A stretch of DNA of 64,000 nucleotides from Lycorma delicatula (Eukaryota > Arthropoda > Insecta > Hemiptera > Fulgoridae): the NCBI RefSeq assembly GCF_047948215.1, contig NC_134460.1, forward strand, positions 11,923,001-11,987,000, written 5' to 3'. The notes beneath the pieces are model-generated. The model made no database searches. It had not been told where the DNA came from and was given only the letters and a program-made list of their open reading frames with translations. Shown here one piece after another: positions 10,340 through 21,555 of the stretch. The position numbers were made by a program, and so were the translations under genes. The first letter of the stretch is position 1. Every line of letters begins with the position of its first letter.

Positions 10340-12016
10340 CATTACAAGCCATGAATATAAGTGATTATCTAGTCAACCAGATTAATCAATACCTTTACCA
10401 TAGATTCATTGAGGTTAAAACGTTAGAAGGAAAATCCACATTTGAGATATTTGGAGGAGTTCCACAAGGATCAGTCCTTGGGCCTATACTGTGGAATATT
10501 TTTTATGACAAAATTATTAGATTAGATTATCCCGAGGGGGTTGTTGTTGTTGGATATGCTGATGACATTGCTATCCTAGTAGAAGACAGAAAAGTTAATA
10601 ACCTAGAGGATAAAGCATATCAGGCGTTACGAATAATTGATGAATGGCTGGTAGAAAGCATGCTACAGATATCCCCTAACAAATCCTGTTGTTTGATGTT
10701 TTCAGGTAGAAGACCTATTAGAAACCTCAATATAAACATTAGAGGAGAGAGAATTAAGGAGGTCAAAGAAGCAAAGTATTTAGGGGTTCTTTTGGATAAA
10801 AGCCTAAGATTTAGCAAACACGTAGAGATGATTTGTAACAAGGTCACCCCTTTGATTAAGGCATTGAGGACTCTTTTCCAGAATCATGGTACACCGAAAA
10901 TGGTAATAAGGAGACTGATAACTGCGGCTACCACGTCAGCAATTTTATATGCGGCCCCGATATGGGGAGATACAATGAATATTCAGAGAAACAAAACAAA
11001 ATTAAAAAGAATACACAGGCTTGCTTTACTGCGTGTAGCCGCGGGATACAGAACAGTGTCATACGACGCGTTGTGTATACTAACGAAGGTTCTACCTATT
11101 GATTTACAAATTAAACAAAGAACATTTAGATATAGGGGTATGTCCAAAGATGAGATTGAACGGCTAATTGATCAAGAGTGGCAGGATACATGGACACACT
11201 CTAGAGTTGGGGATTGGACCAGGCGACTAATCCCCAACATAAATATGTGGACTAGTAATAGAATAGGTAAGGTAGATTTTTATACGACACAACTGTTGAC
11301 GGGGCATGGCTCGTTCGGCCATTATCTGTTTAGAATTGGAAAAAGACCTACCCCACAATCTGTGTACTGCCCAGAGACTGATGATGCGGAACACACTGTG
11401 TTTGTATGCCCAAGATGGGCTCCAAATAGAAGAGAAATTTCGGACAACGGACTTACACCTGAAAACCTCTTAAATTGGATGGTCTATAGTGACGATAACT
11501 GGGATTGGTTCCGTAGGTTTGCCGGGGAAATCTTACGCACCAAGGAAGAAGAGGACAGAAGAAGGGGTTTGTGAAATTAGGGTAGGGAGGACAGTCCCTC
11601 CGTGGAGGGCCCGTACGCCGTGGTGTGCGGGTTCCTTAGAAGGGGGGGAACTCCTGGGGAGTGTGGGACAAATAAAAGATCGAGTCCCGGTTGGCGGTGC
11701 TGCTCCTGCGAGTGCTTCGGTGCTTAGTGGGGGCGGTACCGCTGATTAGAGGCAAAGACATAATGACCGAGACCCGGTTCCCTGCTGAGGGGATGGGAGG
11801 TGGCGGAGCCATACCCCGTCACCGAGGCGGGGGATTAGAGGCAGGCGAATAAAATAAAATTAAAGATCCGAGACCGGGGGAGCTAACCTGCCGGGCCGGG
11901 TGTACAACCGGTGGGCGGGGGACATTCCCTTAGAGTAAAAGGACACTCTCCCCGACTGAGTATACTTAAATGGATATCCGGTCGGGGTGAGTAGGGGAAG
12001 GAAAAAAAAAAAAAAA
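10340..12016 (+). mobile_element. R1-clade non-LTR retrotransposon, 5'-truncated, with 11-bp TSD
   Basis: The insertion is bounded by AGTTACGGCAG at 10329-10339 and again at 12017-12027. Inside are the 3' part of an RT open reading frame, a GC-rich 3' untranslated region of about 430 bp (11575-12000), and an A-tail. The 5' part, with the endonuclease and the start of the RT, is missing, as expected when reverse transcription stops early. The insertion site is ordinary AT-rich DNA, not rDNA, so this is a member of the broad R1 clade rather than the rDNA-specific R1 element. Confidence 0.92.
10351..11574 (+). CDS. R1-clade reverse transcriptase, C-terminal 407 residues
   Basis: The frame is already open at the truncation point, so the first Met (10351) is probably internal. 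In order it shows FGGVPQGSVLGPILWNIFYD (RT motif B, about residues 34-53), VVGYADDIAIL (catalytic motif C with YADD), EAKYLGVLLDKSLRFSKHVE, ILYAAPIWGD in the thumb region, WTRRLIPNINMW, and LLTGHGSFGHYLFRIGK. A Cys/His motif, YCPETDDAEHTVFVCPRW, follows near residue 350. The last blocks are characteristic of R1-clade RTs. There are no internal stops over 407 codons, which suggests a recent insertion. RT motif A and the endonuclease domain are absent, so it cannot support its own mobility. Confidence 0.93.
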   Translation: MNISDYLVNQINQYLYHRFIEVKTLEGKSTFEIFGGVPQGSVLGPILWNIFYDKIIRLDYPEGVVVVGYADDIAILVEDRKVNNLEDKAYQALRIIDEWLVESMLQISPNKSCCLMFSGRRPIRNLNINIRGERIKEVKEAKYLGVLLDKSLRFSKHVEMICNKVTPLIKALRTLFQNHGTPKMVIRRLITAATTSAILYAAPIWGDTMNIQRNKTKLKRIHRLALLRVAAGYRTVSYDALCILTKVLPIDLQIKQRTFRYRGMSKDEIERLIDQEWQDTWTHSRVGDWTRRLIPNINMWTSNRIGKVDFYTTQLLTGHGSFGHYLFRIGKRPTPQSVYCPETDDAEHTVFVCPRWAPNRREISDNGLTPENLLNWMVYSDDNWDWFRRFAGEILRTKEEEDRRRGL

Positions 12017-12280
12017 AGTTACGGCAGACTTTTGGAGATGTGTATGTTAGGTACCTTAAATTTATAGATGCCATGATATGAATCATAAGTCGCTTCCGTA
12101 AACGTAATAGTTAAGAATAATTTGTATAGTAAGAATGAAGTGGTTTCCCCTCAGCCAAATAAACTGTTACAAATAAGCATGCAAGTCCAGTAAAATTCTA
12201 GCGATATTTAACCTCTCCTCAAGTGATACTTTCTTTTTATCAAGGGAACTGGTACTACGATTTTTCTTAGATAAAAAAAT

Positions 12281-12959
12281 CTGATGTGGACACCACTTGA
12301 CTTCCTTGTATACCTATTAAAGTACATAGACACATATTTTTAAAATGAAAAGTACATACAATTTTATTTCATTAATATCTTCCGATATTTTTTATTATTG
12401 TTACTATTGAATTATTATTTATTGTGAATCGTTTTCTACATTTAGAGGTTAATAATTATAAATACATCAGTAAATTTAAATTAAAGAAATAAAAATGTTA
12501 AAAAAAACAGAGGTGAGGTCTGATTCGAACCGATGTGCCTTTCCCTTGTAAGATCCAAATATTTCATTAATTAAAATTTTATTTGACTGTAACACTGGAA
12601 CCGATGAAAATAAGTACCACTCATGGATATACCGTTGAAAAGCTCTCAATGAGGGCTTATAACTGCAGTTAAGAAAAAATTCAAAATTCAATTTTTTTGG
12701 ATTTTGATCTTTTTTGGACACTTTTGGTTCAGTCGATTGCAGTATAAAAGGGAGATGCACAATTAGATGTTACAACAGTCCTAAATCCGAAATTTCGACA
12801 TTCTGTGGCTAATCGTTTTTGAGTTATGCAAGGTACATATATACAGACGTCACGCCGAAACGTCAAAATGGATTCAGGGATGTCAAAATTGATATTTCCG
12901 TTGAAATCTGAAAAATGACATTTTTCACCATCTCAATACTTTCTTGTACAAGGAAGTAA
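12281..12959 (-). repeat. repeat family D, copy 1
   Basis: It belongs to an unclassified interspersed family of about 700 bp with five copies in this window. In this copy the end motif CTGATGTGGACACCACTTGA is at 12281 and the other end, TTGTACAAGGAAGTAA, finishes at 12959. Shared internal blocks include GCACATCGGTTCGAATC, GTTACAGTCAAATAAAATTT, GTCCAAAA and AATCGTTTTTGAGTTATG (strand-dependent). Open frames in it overlap a conserved low-complexity part and are not convincing proteins. Confidence 0.8.
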
Positions 12960-14404
12960 CAAATATGAATATTAGTGGGAAATTATATCATGTTTTTCAA
13001 ACAATTCACTGGTATAAGAAACTAAAATAGATAATAAAGGCAACGAAAATAATTTATTTATTTTTTTTATGAAATAAAGTAGTATATAAACAATTACAAG
13101 TGTATAAAGACGAGTAATATTTGTACATTAAACATTGGGAGAGATCTCTTCGTTAATTATCATACGACCATTGGGTGGATGAATGTATGTAGATGCATTT
13201 CGATTCTGCAATGCAAATCAAAATAGTCTTAGAAAATACTCTCAAGGATTCAAAAAAGTCATGGAATTAAATAGCCTAATGTTCTGTATGATTTACCAGG
13301 AGATAGATCTAAGTAAATCCAGTGCTACCGAGGAAAAGCATTCAGTCACACAACAGTAAACTGGCGCCGATATATTTCTACTGTTAAAAGAGAATAAAAT
13401 TTTATTTAGGATAGATCGGATGAATTTATTCAGGGTAGGTAAATTCATAAAGCGACAATTAAAATAAATTACATTATGAAAAAAATCTATTAAATCATAA
13501 TCGATAACGAAAAAGCAGCAAAACATAAAATAACTTTACATCTATATATTAGCATCCTCTTTCCTGAGATACCGGTTTCCTGGACTCACTGACTGACGGG
13601 TGACGAGATGATACTTCTACCATATCCTCGTTTTCTTTATTAACTTGTTTCTTAATTAATTTATTTTATTAAACCAATTTGTACAAAGAACAACTATCAA
13701 TAAGTAAAAACTAACAGTCGACATTCTTTCCAACTGGTTTACTGACTTCCAGTTTTAAACGATTAATTTCATGAATAATCTTTAAACGCAGTATATGTCT
13801 TTCGTCCTTACAGCGTGGAATTTTATTACAAAAATTTCATACGAATCGGAAGAGTTGCTTGGTTGTAATTATATCACAAACAGATGAAATGCAAAAAGGG
13901 CGAATTATATAGGACAATCGATCAGTTATCTGTTCAAATATTTCTTAGACACTGATGTCCAAGAGGACTTGTTAGAATTATTTTTACTGTGAATAATAAA
14001 TAATGTTCACTACGTAGTCGATCCTTGTATTAAATAGCACTTTTAGTGCTGAAATACATTGACATTTCGAAAACAGGCTTTTTAAGATAATTTGAAATAT
14101 TATAATCGATTTAATATTAAGTTAACGGCATACCATTTCTTACTTTCCTAGTGTATCAAGCACTGAATACTTGTTCTTTATAGCTGGTAATGTTAGGAAT
14201 ATATTATTATGTCTTATTCCAGAATCATTGATAGAAAAGAAAATTATAAATTATCTTAAGTGTATTATAATTTAAGTGATTAAATTAATTTTTTTGTAAT
14301 AGAAATTAAACGATACGCTGTAATAAAGTAAGTTAAAAGATTATTAAAAATACATAATATATTTTTTTATTACTTTTATAAGTAAAAAACTTAGAAAAAA
14401 ATAT
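12960..14404. other. unassigned AT-rich DNA
   Basis: There is no recognisable gene or repeat. A 77-codon antisense frame at 13293-13526 has no known motif. Confidence 0.4.
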
Positions 14405-14559
14405 TACATCCATACACTCACACACATCATTAATCTTCTAGCGGCCTGCCTGGCAGCAGGTTCTTACTCTACCACTGTCTCCATCCAACACAGGCGTTCT
14501 CCTTCGAATCCTTGTAGTTTTAAAATCTTCGCCTCATCTATTACAGATAATTTTCCACA

Positions 14560-14815
14560 CAGAAATTCATTCTACTTCATCAATATTTCTTACTATTTCA
14601 TTTCTTCTTGGAGAGCTGTTCGTAATTTTTGAAGCACGTGTAGAATTACCACAACATCAGCAAACCTTAAGCATCTCATTTTTCGTCCTCGTAAAATTAT
14701 ACCTTTTTCTGTCTCTTCTAACATATTCCTTATCACATCTTCAATGTAAATGTTGAACAGTGTCGGTGAGAGATAACATCCTAGTCTAACACCTGACATA
14801 AAACCATTTGTCAAG
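14560..14815 (-). mobile_element. LINE reverse transcriptase fragment
   Basis: A 74-codon open piece on the minus strand includes GVRLGCYLSPTLFNIYIEDV (RT motif B) and then KMRCLRFADVVVIL (motif C, second Asp changed to Val from FADD). It differs clearly from LINE A copies in this window, so it is another element, probably also RTE/CR1-like. Loss of the second catalytic Asp and the short length mark it as dead. The ends were not resolved; it may extend down to about 14400. Confidence 0.75.
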
Positions 14816-14858
14816 TCACATTCTTACTTACTTTCATTGCTGCTCTTTCTCAAGTATA

Positions 14859-14862
<4 letters not shown>

Positions 14863-14896
<34 letters not shown>
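14863..14896. repeat. (TA)n microsatellite
   Basis: A nearly pure TA run of 34 bases. Confidence 0.95.
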
Positions 14897-14899
<3 letters not shown>

Positions 14900-15621
14900 T
14901 ACTGTAATCTTCTTTCACAAAGGGTTGAAAATAAATACGGTCGACATGCGATGTTTTATTTACCCTTTTTCCTTTTGTAGAATAGAATTATTAATTCTTT
15001 TTTTTTCTAAAAAATTAAAATACATATTAAATCAATTAAACTTAGATAAAAATTTGTAACAACTAATATCAAATCTTTTCAATTTTATATTGATTTTCCT
15101 AATTAAAAAATAGCTTTCATTTTTCTGTCAAAAATTTCACGCTTATTTATCTAATCTATTCTGCTATCTAACTTTTTCTTCTGGTTATAGCTTGTCAAAA
15201 TGATAGATGGGGGAGTGTCAGTCATAAAAAGATAGAATGTGAGTTTCACGAAACCAAGTAAATTATATCTACCTTTAATAAAATATTACAGCGAAAAATA
15301 AAATATACAAAAGTCGACCATCTGTTATTATTTTTTTTATTACTCATTTTACGTGAGGTGTTCATTAAATCAAACTTTAATCTATTTTAAGGGTTTTTTC
15401 TATTTTTTCTTCATATAAAACGTTATGATAACTAGTTATATAAATTAACTAGTTAATAATTTTATGACATCTTGATCAGAAATGTAATTTGACTGCTGAT
15501 TTTTAGCTGTCAAAGGTAAAAAAGAATAAATTATTTATTTAGAAAATATTATGAGTAAAAAATATTTTCTATTTTTAATAAAATATACATATATAAACGC
15601 GTTTTGTAAAACGAGGGATTG
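14897..15621. other. unassigned AT-rich DNA
   Basis: I see no gene or named repeat. Confidence 0.4.
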
Positions 15622-16320
15622 TTACTTCCTTGTACGAAGTAAAGGAAGTTTTGTGATCGCGAAATATTTCGGTTTTCAGATTTCAACGGAAATACTCATG
15701 TTGACCATCCCTGAATCCATTTTGACTGGTTTCAGGGTGACGTTTGTACCTACTATGTATCTCGCATAACTTAAAAACGATTAGCCATAGTATGTTGAAA
15801 TTTTGGATTTAGGACTATTGTAACATCTTGTGCATCTCCCTTTTTGACTGCAATAGACAGAACCAAAAGTGTCCAAAAAAGACCTAACTCCAAAACAATA
15901 TTGAATTTTGGACTTTTTCCTAACTGCAGTAATAAGCCCTCATTGAGAGCTTTTCAACGATATATCATAAGCGGTACTTATTTTCATCGGTTCCAGTGTT
16001 ACAGTCAAATAAAATTTTAATTAATGAAATATTTGGATCTTACAAGGTGAAGGCACATCGGTTCGAATCCGACTTCATATACATGTATTTTTTTTAACTT
16101 TTTAATTTTTAAAATTTAAATATACTGATTTATTTATAATTATTAACCTCTGAATGTAGAAAAAAATTTTACTTTAAATAATAATGCTATAATAACAATA
16201 AAAACACTGAAATAATATCAGAAATTATTAATGAAATAAAATTTTACGTATTTTTCATTTTTGTTAAATGTGTATAAGTAATTAATAGGCGTAGAAGGAA
16301 GTCATATGGTGTCCACATCA
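15622..16320 (+). repeat. repeat family D, copy 2
   Basis: The start is TTACTTCCTTGTACGAAGTA and the end is GGAAGTCATATGGTGTCCAC. Shared landmarks are TTGTGATCGCGAAATATTTC, the oligo TTAAAAACGATTAGCC, GTGTCCAAAAAAGACC, GCTTTTCAACGATATATCAT, and GGCACATCGGTTCGAATC. The copy is about 699 bp. The two termini contain ACTTCCTTGTAC and its approximate complement, so they are inverted relative to each other. Confidence 0.82.
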
Positions 16321-17047
16321 ATTTTTTTTATATGTGCTCTAAGAACTTCAATATAGTTAAAGTTTTATTTCTGTTTTCACTTTTTTTTAAACGTTAATCA
16401 AAATCTCATAGAGCAAAGATACGTAATGATTAAGAAAAAGTAGCGTTGAAAGTGTAAATTATTTCATCAGTTATATTTCATTAATTCACTATAATTTTAC
16501 AGTTGAAGATGATCTGACACGAGAGACAAATCACTTCAATAATAAGAATTTTTAAAAATAACAAGCATCCTATGCCAAACTTACAAAAGAAAGTAATAAG
16601 TGAAGCGAATTCGTACTACTTTAAAAAAGAACTACTTATACTTTAAAAGAATACTTTAAAACTTTTTTGTTATTTAGTTTTAAGCTTCAAATTTTAAAAT
16701 CCACTGAATTTGGGAAACTACATGGATACAGAGACGATTAAATAAAGATAAAAATTTCAACAAAATAAACTTTTTTTAAAGTACAAAAACCGACTTCACA
16801 AAATTCACTTAAAGGTAATATATTTTCAAGTTGTCTTTAAATTTGGACGTTATTTAAACTCGGTGCTAAATCAAGAGTTAATAAATTGTTGTTAGTAGTA
16901 CTTTAGTATCGATTAAAGAAAGCCGAGGATTGAATTAGAACTAAAAAAAAATACTAAATTTTAGTTGTTTTTTTAAATCTGTTTTGTGTTAAAAAATAAA
17001 TTTTATTTTATCATTGAACTTAATATAACGTTGCTCATCGGTATGCT
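16321..17047. other. unassigned AT-rich DNA
   Basis: Nothing recognisable. Confidence 0.4.
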
Positions 17048-17062
17048 AAACTCAACAAAATT

Positions 17063-17338
17063 TAATCTACCGGTTTGGTGTAGTGGTGAACGCGTCTTCG
17101 CAAATCAGTTCAGAAGTCGAGAGTTCCAGCGTTCAAATCTTAGTAAAGGCAGTTTCTTTTATACGGATTTGAATACTAGATCGTGGATACCGGTGTTCTT
17201 TGGTGGTTGGGTTTCAATTAACCACACATCTCAGGAATGGTCGTACAAGTCTAAACTTCATTTACACTCATACATATCATCCTCATTCAACATTTGAAGT
17301 AATACTTGAACTTGAATTCCCGGAGGTTAAACAGGAAA
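17063..17338 (+). mobile_element. tRNA-derived SINE with 15-bp target-site duplication
   Basis: The head is GTTTGGTGTAGTGGTGAACG, the B box GCGTTCAAATC and the tail GGAGGTTAAACAGG plus A's. AAACTCAACAAAATT at 17048-17062 recurs at 17339-17353 with one mismatch. A small internal deletion near 17110 removes bases present in the copy at 9013. Confidence 0.9.
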
Positions 17339-17353
17339 AAACTCAATAAAATT

Positions 17354-17680
17354 CAGATAATATTCAGAGCTGCAAATGACAACCGCAAGGGCTATAAGGA
17401 TAGTAATTGTGAGTACAATGATGTTAATTACAAAGATAAAACATAAATATACTAACAGAAAGCAACTCTAACTAGTAATCACGTGCTTTAAATAAGTCAT
17501 AACCTATGGTCAATGGCCAATGGTATAGTCATAATTCGACAAAATGTACTGTTAATCCACACGAAGCGGCAGCACAGGGTAGTTTATGTTGTTCTTAAGA
17601 GATATATTCGTATAAAGAGTGGTACAGTCGCTTTTACTAAATGTATACGATTATACTGTACCTTATAGTTACTGTACGCC
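17354..17680. other. unassigned DNA upstream of the long duplication
   Basis: No gene is seen. It is probably part of the pre-insertion host sequence. Confidence 0.4.
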
Positions 17681-17915
17681 ATAGTCAATTGAAATTAATA
17701 CAGTAAATAATATCTTGGTTTTTTATTAATTAACTACAAAAACGATTGTGCTTGGATCTTCCGAATGTTTCTCAGATGTATCCAAATTAAACTTGAGACA
17801 CTCCCATTCCGCCGTGAGATCGATGTTTCTAACGAAAAATCGATTTATAATTGCCCTTATATTTTTTATTTATTTGAATTCACAGTTAATAAATTGTAAC
17901 GGGTTATTTTAATTA
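17681..17915 (+). repeat. 235-bp direct repeat, left copy
   Basis: It aligns without gaps to 19791-20025 with 7 mismatches by eye (228 of 235 identical). The two copies exactly bracket the LINE A insertion. The left copy ends one base into the ATG of the LINE frame, and the right copy begins immediately after the A-tail. It contains ACTCCCATTCCGCCGTGAGA and no coding sequence I can identify. Confidence 0.93.
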
Positions 17916-19740
17916 TGATGGATGAACGTAGAAAATATAAGAATGCTAGTGATGAAGAAAGTAAAAGGAACTATCGGAAATTAAGAAATGCTATAAACAG
18001 GAAGTGCAAACTGGTGAAAGAAGAGTGGATTAAAGAAAAGTGTTCAGAAGTGGAAAAAGAAATGAACATTGGTAAAATAGACGGAGCATACAGGAAAGTT
18101 AAGGAAAATTTTGGGGTACATAAATTAAAATCTAATAATGTGTTAAACAAAGATGGTACACCGATATATAATACGAAAGGTAAAGTCGATAGATGGGTGG
18201 AATATATTGAAGAGTTATACGGAGGAAATGAATTAGAAAATGGTGTTATAGAGGAAGAAGAGGAAGTTGAGGAGGATGAAATGGGAGAAACAATACTGAG
18301 ATCTGAATTTAAGAGAGCATTAAAAGATTTAAATGGTAGAAAGGCTCCTGGAATAGACGGAATACCTGTAGAATTACTGCGCAGTGCAGGTGAGGAAGCG
18401 ATTGATAGATTATACAAACTGGTGTGTAATATTTATGAAAATGGGGAATTTCCATCAGATTCAAAAAAAGTGTTATAGTTATGATACCAAAGAAAGCAGG
18501 GGCAGATAAATGTGAAGAATACAGAACAATTAGTTTAACTACTCACGCATCAAAAATCTTAACTAGAATTTTATACAGAAGAATTGAGAGGAGAGTGGAA
18601 GAAGTGTTAGGAGAAGCCCAATTTTGTTTCAGGAAAAGTATAGGGACAAGGGAAGCAATTTTAGGCCTCAGATTAATAGTAGAAGGAAGATTAAAGAAAA
18701 ACAAACCAACATACTTGGCGTTTATAGACCTAGAAAAGGCTTTCGATAACGTAGACTGGAATAAAATATTCAGCATTTTAAAAAAATTAGGGTTCAAATA
18801 CAGAGATAGAAGAACAATTGCTAACATGTACAGGAACCAAACAGCAACAATAACAATTGAAGAACATAAGAAAGAAGCCCTAATAAGAAAGGGAGTCCGA
18901 CAAGGATGTTCCCTATCTCCGTTACTTTTTAATCTTTACATGGAACTAGCAGTTAATGATGTTAAAGAACAATTTAGATTCGGAGTAACAGTACAAGGTG
19001 AAAAGATAATGATGCTACGATTTGCTGATGATATAGTAATTCTAGCCGAGAGTAAAAAGGATTTAGAAGAAACAATGAACGGCATAGATGAAGTCCTACG
19101 CAAGAACTATCGCATGAAAATAAACAAGAACAAAACAAAAGTAATGAAATGTAGTAGAAATAACAAAGATGGACCGCTGAATGTGAAAATAGGAGGAGAA
19201 AAGATTATGGAGGTAGAAGAATTTTGGTATTTGGGAAGTAAAATTACTAAAGATGGACGAAGCAGGAGCGATATAAAATGCCGAATAGCACAAGCTAAAC
19301 GAGCCTTCAGTAAGAAATATAATTTATTTACATCAAAAATTAATTTAAATGTCAGGAAAAGATTTTTGAAAGTGTATGTTTGGAGTGTCGCTTTATATGG
19401 AAGTGAAACTTGGACAATCGGAGTATCTGAGAAGAAAAGATTAGAAGCTTTTGAAATGCGGTGCTATAGGAGAATGTTAAAAATCAGACTGGTGGATAAA
19501 GTGACAAATGAAGAGGTATTGCGGCAAATAGATGAAGAAAGAAGCGTTTGGAAAAATATAGTTAAAAGAAGAGACAGACTTATAGGCCACATATTAAGGC
19601 ATCCTGGAATAGTCGCTTTAATATTGGAAGGACAGGTAGAAGGGAAAAATTGTGTAGACAGGCCACGTTTGGAGTATGTAAAACAAATTGTTGGGGATGT
19701 AGAGGGTATACTGAAATGAAACGACTAGCACTAGATAGGG
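17915..19740 (+). pseudogene. LINE A reverse transcriptase, two frameshifts
   Basis: The first frame (17915-18478) starts with a basic, charged region and a Glu-rich linker, then NGRKAPGIDGIPVELLRSAG, the entry motif of LINE RTs. A one-base deletion at about 18460 shifts the frame. The second frame (18481-19719) carries LAFIDLEKAFDNVDW (motif A), RKGVRQGCSLSPLLFNLYM (motif B), MLRFADDIVILAES (motif C), WYLGSKI, VYVWSVALYGSETWT and a C-terminal DRLIGHILRHPGIVALILEG block. A short deletion near 19700, compared with the copy at 41.5 kb, changes the last residues. Catalytic residues are all present, but the frameshifts make it a pseudogene. Antisense frames over the Glu-rich part are shadows. Confidence 0.9.
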
Positions 19741-19790
19741 AATCTTGGAGAGCTGCATCAAACCTGTCAAATGACAAAAAAAAAAAAAAA
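17916..19790 (+). mobile_element. LINE A copy 1 (RTE/CR1-like non-LTR retrotransposon), 5'-truncated
   Basis: This is the longest LINE A copy in the window. It holds the C-terminal part of the endonuclease-RT polyprotein, a very short 3' end, and a 17-base A-tail (19774-19790). It lacks the endonuclease. Unlike other copies, its 3' end has lost part of the terminal hairpin (CAGTCAAATGACTG in others). It sits between 235-bp direct repeats. The clade is given as RTE/CR1-like because the motifs fit both and I cannot build a tree. Confidence 0.92.
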
Positions 19791-20025
19791 ATAGTCAATT
19801 GAAATTAATACAGTAAATAATATCTTGGATTTTTATTAATTAACTACAAAAAAGCTTGTGCTTGGATCTTCCGAATGTTTCTCAGATATATCCAAATTAA
19901 ACTTGAGACACTCCCATTCCGCCGTGAGATCGATGTTTCTAACGAAAAATCGATTTATAATTGCCCTGATATTTTTTATTTATTTGAATTCACGGTTAAT
20001 AAATTGTAACGGGTTATTTGAATTA
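19791..20025 (+). repeat. 235-bp direct repeat, right copy
   Basis: This is the partner of 17681-17915, starting directly after the A-tail with ATAGTCAATTGAAATTAATA. The 7 substitutions are spread along its length, which suggests the two copies have diverged since they formed. Confidence 0.93.
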
Positions 20026-21555
20026 CTCAAATTAAAGGTAATATAATATTGTGATATTTCTGAAAATAAAAATAAATAATGAGTAAAAAATAATCAAATA
20101 TCTCGTAGAAATTGTTAAACCCTTTTGGAACACATGGAATAAAAAAATCTGTTTATCACAAGAAGCTACCGTATCGATTCGTATAAGATGTTTAGTTCAC
20201 CAGTCAGCCGGTTTGTTAGGTGTTTTTGTACTATCAGGGTGAAAATACTTTAATCTCACTCAAGGATTCAACAGATGGACTTGAATTTTTTTTCTAAAGG
20301 ACGCGTTATCAGAGTAAGTATTGATTTTAGGTGTTGAGAGAAGAATTTAACTTAGTTATTACGGTAAATATAAAAATATTTTTTTGTTTATTACTGTTTA
20401 AAGGGTTAAACTTAAAGGCATAAAAGTATGTTAACAATTTATTTATTTTTTTTTTTTACTTCAAAATAAATCTGTATAATACGAGTATTTAATTGAAAAA
20501 TTCTTTTCGACCGATGATTGCAACATAATAATAAATTCACAAATACATTTTTATATTTTAATTTTTTGAAATCAAAAATATATTGCAGAAACAAAAATAA
20601 TTTACGTGACCAAAGAAAATTGCTTTTCTATTATATAACCTTATGTAAATATAGAGTATTCAAAAATCAAAGAGAAGACAACAAAATTTGATAAAAACAG
20701 AAAACGATCGTAAAATATATAATCTTTAGACCCAATAAGTTTTGGAAAAAAATGAGAACTGAAGAATAAAGAAGAAGGAAAAGCATTTGGACGAACAGAA
20801 CATCAAATATATTGGAAAAAGCACGCGATAAACTCATAATTTAAGACAAAAACTGTTTCGTTTAAGGAATACACTGAATTATCTAAGTTATCACATTAAA
20901 TAAATAAATTACATATCATTTTTTTTCGATTGAGAGTAACTTTGTCATCATACTAGAATTAGAGCATAATTATAATCAATCGATTAAAAAAAAAACACTT
21001 TTGGTAATCTATTTAAACGTTAAATATTAAATTATGTAAATAGAGGAAGTTCAATTTATAAAAATATACCCATCTTTAATATAATTAGATTGCTTACAGA
21101 TATTTATAGATATACGTTGTTAATATAATTAGATTTATTACTAGTGCTAGAAATTACGTCCATCCGTTTTATCAATCAGAGTTATTAAATAAATAGTTTA
21201 TAATATCTTTTCATTATCTCTTTTTTTCTAAATGAAACTAATTGCATTAAATAAATAAACCTTTTAATCATATTGGTATATAATAGTAGACATATAGAAC
21301 ACGTATTTGAAGACATATTTATATATACTAGGCCCACCCAATGTAGGAGCAGGTGAGGTCACTAGCAGACTGCGTATTACTAATCGGCCTAAAAACATCA
21401 ACTCCGCGTATCATATCGAAGTATTACTTATTATCATATTGTACGCGGTAAAAACTATCATAATTACATTTAATAATCATAAGCAATACGTAATTAATTC
21501 TTTTCTAACCTTTATCTGTACTAAATTATTAATTTTTAATAATAAACAAAAGCTT
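20026..21555. other. unassigned AT-rich DNA
   Basis: No gene is recognised. A GC-richer patch at about 21330-21420 has no clear identity. Confidence 0.4.

Noticed and set aside
11489..11749. Gly-rich 86-codon frame over the end of the R1-clade frame
   Set aside because: It overlaps the RT frame and the GC-rich 3' untranslated part and has no family resemblance.
17971..18417. 148-codon antisense frame rich in Ser over LINE A copy 1
   Set aside because: It is the complement of the Glu-rich linker of the LINE protein and recurs antisense to copy 3, so it is a shadow.
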